NCBI GenBank assembly: GCA_907163375.1
Contig: CAJQUW010008641.1
Coordinates: 115,293 to 179,292, forward strand
Length of the DNA stretch: 64,000 nt
Origin: Prostheceraeus crozeri
Taxonomy: Eukaryota > Platyhelminthes > Polycladida > Euryleptidae
Direction of reading: 5' to 3'
A program made the position numbers and the translations under genes. Below are positions 37,629 through 47,555 of this stretch, in pieces; within the stretch, counting starts at the first letter, position 1, and each line of letters begins with the position of its first letter. Below the pieces are notes generated by a model. That model was not told where the DNA came from and did not search any database. It was given only the letters and a program-made list of their open reading frames with translations.

Positions 37629-40600
37629 TCATACATCGCCGGACCGAGGAAGAGAAAGTTTCTGTCTCTTGGGTGGAGGTAGATGAGTGTCTGGATGGCC
37701 GTACGGTAATGAGTGGTTAGGACTCATCCAGCATCGCTTGTCTTCCCAAGCTGAGAGACCTAGTTTCCTAAACGTCGTTGTTCTGACTTGATGCGACTGT
37801 GATTTTAAAATGGTCATTTCTACTTTTTTAATTTTAAGTGAATCGAAGGCATCTTGATAGTCCCTATGTGTCATTCTTCTAACGATTGACTTCGAGATGC
37901 CTTTCGCCCGTTTAATAGAAAGCTCTGAGGATTTTAGCTTCATGAAGTACATCTTGGGACGAAGCAAGATCATCTCCTCTATCTGTTTGCCGGCACACTC
38001 ATCCTTGAAGCAGCCAAGCTTCACTTTATTTGTGGTAGATTAAAGCGGATGGTCAGTGGGATAGTTGGAACTATCAAACTTGGGTGCTAAATATTTTAAA
38101 ATGTCTTCCTGCTGGACTTGGCTAGTGGTTGTCAAAGCTAGGAAGAAGCGGTCTGTATCGCCTCTTACCAATTCCACATGTTGGATCAATGGACAAGTTT
38201 TAAAGGTGTGGTAAAACAACTTGTACATTTCTAACTTGGAGTGATCCAAGACAGCTTGACCGACATAAATGGGCTTGCAAAGTTCTACATTGGATTTTAA
38301 CATTTTAAAACCAGTGATGTCTTCGGAAATGACATCATGACATCATACTCGTTTCCGGATCAGTCACGATACGATAGTCCATGCGCTTTCTTGCATCCTC
38401 CATGGTTTTACCAAAGAGGGCATTATTCTTAAATTTAAAGAAGTCCTTTTCGAAAGTACTCTTGGATTCAGTCCTTTTCTTACTATTAAATTCTATATAC
38501 GGTTTTAGAAAGGGCTTCTGCCTAAACTGGATAGCGCGATGGACTTTGTCAAGTTGCATCCCCATACCTAGATAGAATTTGAGGCTGGAATAGTGCACGA
38601 TATAATGCTGCTTGTTCAATTGGGTGAGGAACAACTTCCTAGTGGGTTTATATTTTAAGTCATTTTCCGCCTCATATTGCTTATTGTGTTCTTCCATAAA
38701 GGGAGAGAACATATCTGGACTGACTATGCCAGATTCGGGTGCGAGAGGAAAATCAACTGTCCTATTCTTAATACATTCTGGATAGATGAGGTCGACTTCA
38801 AATAAATAACCTATGTCGGCCTCATCTCCCAGTGCCATGATGTGTGCTGGATTGGAGAAGTGTTCAATGTCATGGGGCTCTACCCATTGGAAGTCAGACT
38901 GTGGCAAAGGCTTGGATAATGCACTTCCATATAAATTATTTTGGTCTATGTACATTAAATGCGTGGTCGATCCTTTGTCTTTGGTGGTGTTGACAACATG
39001 TTTGTTAACAAATGTTAAGCCTCCACTAATACCACGTTCAAATAACGTGTACATTTCTGCATCTTGCAGTAAATGTATTCTCTCTTTCGTCATCTTGAAG
39101 GCTGACTGATAGGACAGACCCGGTAGACTAACAAAATGGACGGGGTCTAAGGCGTCCTGTTCTAATGTGACTTTCCTAAAAGTCTCAAACACGTCAGCCA
39201 ACAGATAGACGTCCAATTTTAAGTAGGCAAGCATGTAGTCACCAAAAGTGCGACACATAAATTCTAACCATCTAAATTCTTTCAATGTGTCCATTGAACT
39301 AAAATAACTATAAGGAAACACCCCTTTCCGTCGCATGAGACTGTCACATGTTGGGATAGTCTTTTTTTAAATGTTGAGTGAGGGGAAGTGTTTCTAAATT
39401 ATTAGCCAACGTGGCTAAGGAAGAAGACATAAATTGAAAGCTATCTGGAAACTTTATGTCGTAGAAGACAGGCTTCCCCTCCTTCGTCTTGTCGACTTGT
39501 ACTTTGGCAGTGATGCACATAAATTTTTCCTTACTTTGTGCAATCACTTTGGATGACCAGGAATTCATTTTACCGAATCCATGGCGAATGATGATGTGAG
39601 CATCATAGCATTTAAAGTTATGGAAGATGACGGGGAGTGTTCGCCGTTTGAGCCTAAGTTTCATATTACATTTACTGCATAAGGCAAACCTAAATTTACC
39701 ACTGAGATGGCAATGGTCCCTCACTTTCTCATGTTCATCATCAAAGGATGAACAGCAGCGGGGACATTCCATGGTCCAATCAAATTTGAATTTTTCGGCT
39801 TCTGTGAAGCACATGGGTTTCCTAGTCAGCTCCGTTTCATACCGTTGATGAAAACGGGCTTTCCTATCTAAAAAGTTGAGGAAGTTTTCAACGCACTCCT
39901 CGCCTTGCCACACATGTATTTTATTTTGGTTCCTATAATATGGATGCCAAACTTCATAACAGGCAATGGCTGGTGGCTCATGACTTAGGTCTTCTTGTTC
40001 AATGTAACATTCAATGTCCACATAGATGGTACATATGGGACTGAGATAATTGCCGTTTTCCTCATACCTATAAAATTTATCTTTGGGCATGACTTCCATT
40101 TGAAGTTTACCCCGAGAGTACTACTCATAATGCTGTTCAAAAAATGTTTTAGATGTGAAACGCCGTGTGCAGCGATCACAGTAATAATGTTTGTCATCAT
40201 AACTTTGTTGGTGGCGATACAACTTTGAAATTTTAGGAATGCCACAATAATGCCATTCTGGGTGGTTGTCGCTATAGACTAGGAGAAGATTGACAACCCG
40301 GTCGTAGGTACTTTGGCGGTTGTTATACCTAACTCCCTTCAGACCTTTTTCCAGAGATAGACGACTATCTTAATTTCATTCAATTTTTCAAATTGGGCGA
40401 TGTCTTTAAAGTCTAGTGTGTTGACATCTAACCCGTCAAACTTAAACTCATCCTCCCATTCACGATGTACACTTATATCATTATAGTGAAGAATGGAGAG
40501 GACGGCATACTTAAAACACTGGGACTGACACTCTACATTGATGACAGCCTTTTTGCTAGCCAGTGCTTTGGGGAGGGTGAAACAACCGCTGCCTTGCAAA

Positions 40601-40875
40601 TCTTCTAGAAGATTGATTTTAATGTCTACTTTCTCTATCCCATCAAAAACCAGACCGCTATCTCTTTCGTTAAACTTATTTAAGTTGCTGACGAGATAGG
40701 TCGCACCTATCAGATCAGCAGCACAGGAGCCTATCCTGATGGTCACAGTGGACTCTAATTCTCCCGTGCTACTGTCTACCTTATTGAAACGAGCAGTGAA
40801 ATAGAACATGCCTTTGAGCAAAAATCTATCTAAGCTCGTCAACATTTCATGAATTAAACCTATATTATTCATCAA
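37629..40875 (-). pseudogene. Protein-primed family B DNA polymerase (Polinton/adintovirus type), broken
   Basis: Fossil gene read on the minus strand, with about five breaks. Parts in order: an N-terminal region (GSGCFTLPKALASKKAVIN, near 40600) typical of these long polymerases; exonuclease motifs (VDIECY near 40020, FKCYDAHIIIRHG near 39610, KLDVYLLADVF near 39205); a cysteine/histidine insertion resembling endonuclease VII (VRDHCHLSGKFR near 39710); polymerase motif A (NNLYGSAL near 38930), motif B (FKFKNNALFGKTM near 38420) and motif C (RGDTDRFF near 38160); and a C-terminal tail (KAKG-like RAKGISKSIV, near 37890). The order and motifs fit protein-primed replication enzymes of Polintons and adintoviruses. 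Confidence 0.88.
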
Positions 40876-40993
40876 AAAAGATGAAAGTTGAATATCTTAT
40901 ACAGGTTCAGAGCTTTCTAGCTCATAGTCGCGAACGAGCCTCTCAAAGGAAAACTTGCTCAGCCTTAGAGTGACGTTGTTGTCAGTCTAAAGC

Positions 40994-42830
40994 TCAGTGG
41001 AATGAGTGTGACAGTGTGTGCGAAGAAAGAACAAACTCTGTGGGAAAGGTCTTCTGACACGAAGAACAGGAAAAGCCGACGTGCGATGAAGGATGCTTCC
41101 TACCTGAAGACGTTGGGGTTGCCTCACACTGCCACAGGAACCGCCTTCGATGTGGACTCACAAGTTGGTGCTGTTGTAGAACATGCGTCCACAACCTTCA
41201 CACTTGGGTCGTTGAGCGATCGGTCGGCGCGCCTTCTCCAGATCTCCTTTCACTTTTGGGCAGCGAGAATGCCGGTGTCGTCGAAGGCAGAATGGCCTCG
41301 CGAAGACCTGCCCACAGTCTGTACAGCTGAGCTGTCAAGCCATAGGTCCTTCTCTCTCCCTGACACCTTCCTCCTCGATTGCGATCTCCTCTCCCACTAT
41401 CTCCAACTCCATTTCCTGCTCCTCCAGCAATCTCTCCACCGACTGAACGGAGAGGAGAGGGAGTTCGGCTGCTGCAGGTGGTGGTGGCGATGCTGGGATG
41501 ACGATGGGGCGGGAGGGACCGTCACCGTCCAGGAGGTAGGCCGCCAGATCTGTTGAGAAAAAGAGGAAAGAGATTAGTAACATGATCATAATTTCAAGTT
41601 TGAAGTCTTATCCCCCTTTTCCCAATCACGGTTACTTACCATCTAATGAATTGATCTCCGGCAACACCGATGAACGCGGAGGAGGCAGGAGTGGTACACG
41701 AGCCGAGGGTGGAAGGATCCTGGGCTTCGGTGTTGGAGGGACGTGGTGGCGGGGAGCAGGGACTGGTGGAGGGACTGGTGCAGGGAGCGGAACAGGTGGT
41801 GGAGGTAGGGCGATGACGATGCCCGAGAAAGGGGTCGAACTTTGATCGGAGGTAGATGGGCGGGAAGGCGGGGCCGGAAATTCAGCATTGAATCTCCGCC
41901 TCGCGGCTTCTTCCCACTTCCTCATCTTAGCCATATCTGTAGAGAGGAAAGAGAGATTAGATAATGAGACGAGGATGATGCAGAGGATCTGAAACAGTCT
42001 AAACATGAGATGTTAAAGATACTTACACTTGCCAAGCCGCTCATAGGCTTCCCCGATTGTTCCTTGGGGGACGGGTTCCCCATTACGAATACATTCATAA
42101 TCTGAAAAAGAATGACAGCAAAGATAAGCAGAGCTAAAATTTGGATTCGGTTTAAACATGAACAAAATAAGGGAGGGAGTCTTGATTTTAATTAGGATGC
42201 CTACCCTAATGATGTTGGTAATAGAGTGAGTCAACCTTGATACAAATACTTACATTGCTCGATGGTGGCCTTCTCCATCTCAGCAGCAATGCGGTAATTC
42301 TCAATTTTGGCGAATTCTATGACGGACAGTCGATTGCAGATGATCAATGGTAGGTATAAACTTCAATCACTGAAAACGAAAATGAGAATCGTTTCATTTG
42401 CCTAGTCAACGTTTATTATGCGAACAATCATTGAAGTGACATCTAATGAATTACATTTCACTCTACTCCATATCATAAAGACTAACCTTTGTCGAATGGC
42501 TGAAGTACTCTGACCTACGAGAGAAAGCGTCACGTTGAGTATGAAGTCGAACGCCCAACATGAGCAACGGCTCAGAGGTTTCGGTCTAACAAACGACGAA
42601 CAACCCGGGCAACGCAATCCCTCTGCGGCAGTACCCGCCGTCCCGAAGGAACGCTCGAGCAAAGGAGGTATTACAGCGATGATATGTTTTATGAGCAGAA
42701 GTGAATCTCTTGATAGCAAGAGACTATTCAACTTGATAGCAAGTCAAAACAACCTGATAGCAGGAGCTCACCGACACTCATCTCGTGAAAGATAAATGTG
42801 AAGAGCAGAGCTGGTGCACTGCCTTTTATA
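40994..42830 (-). CDS. Intron-containing proline-rich and C2H2 zinc-finger gene (E1)
   Basis: E1 gene on the minus strand. A TATA box (42823-42830) precedes a leader exon with cassette C. Consensus GT-AG pairs define introns at 42370-42486, 42102-42253, 41937-42026 and 41550-41639, and the neighbouring frames have matching phases. Exon products run from MEKATIEQ, through GEPVPQGTIGEAYERLGK and KMRKWEEAARRRF, into a proline-rich tract, then an acidic glutamate-rich stretch. Further downstream, C2H2-like fingers appear (CTDCGQVF, KCEGCGRMFYN, FSCSSCQKTFPTEFVLSSH). The gene looks broken in its finger part, with roughly two breaks. A role in DNA binding or transcription is inferred from the fingers. 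No close relative comes to mind. Confidence 0.55.
42480..42678 (-). promoter_or_regulatory. Leader cassette, version C, in E1
   Basis: Read on the minus strand: GCTGTAATACCTCC, GTTCCTTCGGGACGGCGG, GCCGTAG, GACCGAAACCTCTGAG, TGTTGGGCGTTCGAC, CTCAACGTGACG, then CGACAAAG/GTTAGT, a good splice donor. It is preceded by three GCTATCA motifs (about 42705-42765). It would form the first, largely noncoding exon of the spliced gene. Confidence 0.6.
42823..42830 (-). promoter_or_regulatory. TATA box of the spliced E1 gene
   Basis: TATAAAAG on the minus strand, upstream of the GCTATCA motifs and leader cassette C. It fires away from the 42970 gene, so the two form a divergent pair. Confidence 0.6.
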
Positions 42831-42969
42831 AGATTTTCCTAGGCGGTGAATGAATGAGACCTCTCGTCCAATCACAGACGAGCTAGAGTTCCCGATGTGC
42901 GCACACACATTTGTAACGCGTTATTGAAATCGTCTTAGGCAAAAATGATGTTTAGCAATAGACTCAACC

Positions 42970-43422
42970 ATGGCACTTGAAGTCAATACATTGAAACATG
43001 ATGATTGCACGATTCGTTTTCATCAAGAGAGCTTCGGAGGTTTAATACAAGATTACATCCTTGAGTTTCAAAGGGAGGAGACAGAATTGGAAGCATGTTT
43101 AGACTATACAAGAGAAATATTTACGGTGTTGATATCTTATTTCAAAGACAGTCTCATCAAGCCTCACCTAATTGCAAATGTCAATTACACTCATTTTCCA
43201 CAAGGTGAAGCAGCGGAAAATGTTGACATACAATTTCGTTCCTACGGACAAGAATATGTTACTGATGCTTCTGAGTTTTTTACACGACATCTGCGGAAGA
43301 GTATTTCTCGGATGGACAACTTTCATGGTTACGGCGATCATTTGCTTCTCAATAAAATAAACCATCTTGTCATTGCTATTAGTAAAGTGGGTTTCAATGA
43401 TGTTAAATCAAAGACCAAATAA
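42970..43422 (+). CDS. 150-residue protein resembling the polB N-terminal region (E1)
   Basis: An intact frame starts in a perfect ACCATGG context and ends 14 bp before an AATAAA signal (43424-43435 region). The pattern of a FGGLIQDYILEF segment, a long helical middle and a C-terminal block with GYGDHLLLNKINHLVIAISK resembles the segment preceding the GSGF-LPK block in Polinton/adintovirus-type polymerases, including the version at 40339-40875 here. This is a resemblance by eye, not an alignment. It may be a detached and duplicated domain of the polymerase. Its role could be DNA or terminal-protein handling, but that is not known. Confidence 0.55.
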   Translation: MALEVNTLKHDDCTIRFHQESFGGLIQDYILEFQREETELEACLDYTREIFTVLISYFKDSLIKPHLIANVNYTHFPQGEAAENVDIQFRSYGQEYVTDASEFFTRHLRKSISRMDNFHGYGDHLLLNKINHLVIAISKVGFNDVKSKTK

Positions 43423-43439
43423 AGTATTTTTCATGACAC

Positions 43440-43660
43440 CTGTGTTGTGCTTAACTTAATGACTACACTCACGAATAAAACTTCGATGATCAAACTTTAC
43501 TTTCACAAGCGTGTGTCACGGTAAAACTATTTGACAACACTAAACGTTGCTTTTGCAAACCATGATACACTTTCTGACTGCACTCACGAATAAAACTTCG
43601 ATGATCAAACTTTACTTTCACAAACGTGTGTCACGGTAAAAACTATTTGACTACACTAAC
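43440..43660 (-). repeat. 115-bp tandem array in E1 right arm
   Basis: About two units, inverted relative to 33223-33800, with the CGATGATCAAACTTTACTTT marker at about 43484 and 43601. Confidence 0.85.
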
Positions 43661-43925
43661 GCTTACATTTTATGACATTTGTGTTTCATAGAACTTCGAT
43701 GATCAAACTTTCTAACTATACATCAACCTGTGTTGCAGTAAAACTTTTGTACAACATGATATACTTTCTGACTACGTTCACAAGAGCTTGTTCACTAGCG
43801 AAGAGAGAAATGAGCTTGTGGTTGCGTGTGGCGCATGAATGCCCTTCCAATTCATTCCATTCATCATTTCGTCTCCGTGATAGAGACAAGCAGAACTCAT
43901 GGCCCATTCTCGCATGTATGGCCAA

Positions 43926-44145
43926 CTGTCGGGAGACAAGTGCAATGGAGATTTTATGAGGTAACCTGTGGCAGATAGCTAAATGTCGCCCTGGTGGTCA
44001 GAGTACAACGTTGAGACGAAAGGCAACCACTTGGAAAAATGACGCAGAGAGGTTTCACAAGGATTACCATTGCCAACGTCCCGTGCAGCTACGGACTTCA
44101 CCGCTGTCTCGAAAGAACGCCCACCAACAGGAAGTATGACACCGA
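43926..44145 (-). promoter_or_regulatory. Leader cassette, version B, right arm
   Basis: Mirror copy of 32781-32999 with few differences. Confidence 0.5.
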
Positions 44146-44271
44146 AAATCTCCGTAACTTGCACCGTCAATGACTTGATAGCCAGACATGAAAACCGGTG
44201 GAGTTATTTACAAGAGGTTGGCAGACTTTGATCAGCTTGATAGCAAGCCGTAGAGAGGGATAGCAAGCCGT

Positions 44272-44500
44272 GATTCACAAGCGGTTTGCAATGGAGATGT
44301 TTAGATGCCACCCATGACAAGATAGCTAAGACTCAACCGATTGGCGTTCAAAGTGCTACGTTGAGAACTGTGTCAAATGCCCAACATGAGTTGCCCCAGA
44401 GGTTTCGGTCTAAAATATGACACACTCCCTTGCCACACTTATCACTACGGCATCATCCGCCGTCCCGAAGGAGCACCCTGTCAGTGGAATATTACAGCAG
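44272..44500 (-). promoter_or_regulatory. Leader cassette, version A, right arm
   Basis: Mirror copy of 32441-32660. The opposite-strand frame is open here as well (44377-44676). Confidence 0.5.
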
Positions 44501-44967
44501 AACTCTCCGTTTCATGCTCGCTTTCAGTGAAAACCCGCTTGTATCATGGTAAGACTGGCTCGTACACACTTATACATGCCTTCATTGACTTCAGCAGGGT
44601 CGAAAACCCCAGAAAGCCTCCAAAAATAATGAATTTAAATTTTTCAGCATTTAGCACTACTTATGAAATTTTATAAGTAGTCTGTCAATATAGGTCTGAT
44701 CAATAGCGATCGAATCTTTTTTTAATCAAGTCAAAAGGACTTGTAGAAGCAAAGTTACAAGCCTTTAAAATTTTGGAGTCTTTTATGGCCTGGAGACGAA
44801 GGCCATCTCCTGGCTAACCTTTAAGTCTGACACCTTAGCTGATATCAGCCATGAAATTTTCTAAGTCGGTTAAATTTGGAATGTCCGATGCAATCATCGG
44901 AGCTCCGGAGTTCACCTACCCCAACCCAGTCGGGAGGAGAACTGATTTCCACAAGTAGAGACTCCGC

Positions 44968-45002
44968 TTATATAGTTTGTGGCGATCAGCTGATGACGTC
45001 AT
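44968..45002 (-). promoter_or_regulatory. Inward promoter of E1 right arm
   Basis: Mirror copy of 31924-31957, with TATATAA at 44968-44974 on the minus strand and the same CRE and E-box just upstream of it. Confidence 0.65.
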
Positions 45003-46739
45003 ATCCATCATCCAAAAACTTTAAACACGTCTATCTCCGGTTCTAGTGCTCCGATTGACTTCAAATTTTGACAGTCACGTTTTCTCGCTCTCACCTTTCA
45101 TTCAAGACATCCCTCGACTCTCAACGATGACCAGAAGCCGAGTTGAAAAAACTCAAAAGTTCCAAAATCTTGGAAAATGCGCAAACATTCGATTTTAAGC
45201 ATGCTCTCATTTGGAAACGAAACCTTCCACAGATCTGAAAAGATAGGATCCTTAGAGAACAAAGTGCAGTCTTGTCCGTAAAAGAAACCCGAGCTCTTCA
45301 TTCACTTCCAATCCTCCGCTATTCATCGCCAAAAGTGGCTACAATTTAACATTTTCATGAAAAAACCCGTGTGGAAACCCCGTGTGAAGAAAAGTTTCAA
45401 CTTTTTTTTCTCTCCGATTTACTTGAAACTCACCCTCTAGATGCAAAATGTCACGCTGATTCTAAATCTGGTCTTTGTTTTCCCGTCCGAGGCTTGCTTC
45501 ACCCGCTAGAGCCGTTTTCGTAAAAATTCTAACTGTCGTTTTTTTCGCCAATTTCCAAAATTTTCAATGGCGTCTCACATCTAGACGAAGGCAAATATGA
45601 ACAAGCCGTTTCTTCCACTGACTTTGTCTTACTCTCAGCTTTCAAATGAGCTATCACACGACTTTCTACGATCTCCAGAACCAAAGTTGGAAGATCGCGG
45701 CCGAGAGGGGTCAGAACTTTTTCTCTCCGATTGAGCTGGAAACAAGTTCCTAGACCCAAAATTGAGCAAAATGTCCGAATTTGCTCTCCGTTTTCCCATC
45801 CGAGGCCTCCTTCATGCCGAAATATGACCTTTCTCATCCCAAAACGACCAAAACCTGCCTTTCCTAACTCTGGCGTTTTCCTGCCATTTTCCTCTCTAAA
45901 CCCAGAAAAATAGGACCAAACTGAGCTTTCCACTGCATTTTTCTCACTCTTATCTTTCAAATGAGCTATCACACGACTTTCTACGATCTCTAGAACCAAA
46001 GTTGGAAGTCTCGTTCCAGGGGGGTCAGAACTTTTTCTCTCCGATTGAGCTGGAAACAAGTTCCTAGACCCAAAATTGGCCAAAAAAGTCCGAATTTGCC
46101 CTCCGTTTTCCCATCCGAGCACTCCTTCACACCGAATTCCGATCTTTCTCATCCCAAAACGACCAAAACCTGCCTTTTTCTAACTCTGCCGTCTTCAGAG
46201 ATTCCTGCCCTTGCCTCACAGGAAAACTCTTCCTTCCTTCCTTCCTAACCTAAAATTTCACGTAGACTCCGAATCTGCCCTCCGTTTTCCCATCCGAACC
46301 CTCCTTCATGCCGAATTCCGACCTTTCTCATCCCAAAACCACCAAAACCCACCTTTTCTCACTCTATCCTTCCCACATTCCTACCCCTTCTACTTCACAG
46401 TTCATTGCTGGACTCCTTCCTTCCTTCCAGGGGGGGGGGTAGGGAACAGTTTCTTCCTCTTGGACCCATTCCTCCCAGCACATCCTTGGCGAACTCCTTC
46501 CTCTCTCCAGAGGGGGGGGCTGAGTCAGCATGATGAGCTGATCCACTGCACCGCACTGTTTCTTGATTTTGCCACGGGATTATTATTGCTCCCAGGTTGG
46601 TTGAGTATAATCATCTTTTTATCTCCACTATGGCATGTCACAAGCTGTCAAACCAATAGGAGTAAGTATATTAGGTAGACCAGTAACTCAGGATTAATTT
46701 TAATTCCCTAATGTACATTGTAGTTTCGAATTTATTAAG

Positions 46740-47555
46740 GGAGAACACCGAGATGAAGCCTTCCAAACAAGTGTGAGATTAAAACAAACTTAAACAGTTT
46801 TGAAAAAAGTTACCACAGAATTGGACGCAACTGATGCATAGCTATCACAAGGAATTAATATTTTATAAATCCTCAGTGTACATGACAACCTTGGAGAGAT
46901 TAAGTCTGCTAAAATTAGCAATTCGATGGTTTGCAATTACTCTAATTAGCTTCCAGCCCCTCTCATTAATGAGAGTATTTTCTTAAAGCGGTATGATCAT
47001 TTGTCAACAAACAACCTGCTCACTGATAGAGCAAAATCACAGACTCAAAGAGCGACAATGATTTCAGTTAACTTTGAAAGATGTAAGTGGGTCCACATTC
47101 ACTATTCAGGATTCACAGAAATGACATACATGAATTTAGTGTGCAACTCATGAAATTCATGTCGAGTGAAAATTGGATTGAAAATACTTGGGAATTTCAG
47201 CATGAATAATATGTCGCGACTTTTTCATTGAAGACTTTCATTGTAATACGGATCATGATATTCCCAATGATAACCAACTTGCCTTTCCGCTTGCATCTAG
47301 GATGCTATATTAGCAAATATTCATTCATTTTGGATATCCAACTAACTTTGTATTCTACACTTACCTTATATATGGAGAGTCAATCCAGTCAGTAGTAGAT
47401 TTTATAATTGGCAAATTTTGACTTTTTTAAAAGTGCTCAAATACTTGCTTTTGGAGATCACGGGGGACGTAATCTCCCTAAAGAGAAACTGACATCTTTT
47501 CATATAAAAATTTTCGTAACCGTATACAGATACTTTTTGAAGTCGACACTCTACC
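46740..47555 (+). repeat. Repeat F, right flank of E1
   Basis: The beginning matches 27310-27665 in direct orientation, and the rest (47065-47555) is the reverse complement of 30365-30830. It is the fullest copy of F in the window. No coding content was recognised. Confidence 0.7.

Larger units (their letters stand above)
30850..46555. mobile_element. E1: long palindromic polB element (Polinton/adintovirus-like), broken
   Basis: Fossil virus-like element of about 15.7 kb, or 17.2 kb with the F flanks. Inverted arms of about 3 kb surround a 9.6-kb unique region. That region holds a family B DNA polymerase (37629-40875), a spliced proline-rich and zinc-finger gene (40994-42830), an acidic protein (35805-36231) and a 150-residue protein (42970-43422). 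I recognise no integrase, capsid, protease or ATPase. The arms look about 98 percent identical where compared by eye, so the element is young or its arms are gene-converted. The polymerase has about five breaks. Exact termini and target duplication were not resolved. Confidence 0.75.
43440..46555 (-). repeat. E1 right inverted arm
   Basis: The arm mirrors 30850-33800. It has only about two of the 115-bp units (43440-43660), but its outer part contains an extra tandem copy of a roughly 314-bp unit (about 45730-46250). It ends in G-rich tracts near 46430 and 46508 and a CACCGCACTG that pairs with CAGTGCGG at the left end. Confidence 0.88.

Noticed and set aside
41002-41556. 184-codon plus-strand frame opposite the zinc-finger gene
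   Set aside because: It lies opposite convincing exons and C2H2 motifs on the minus strand and shows no recognisable domain.
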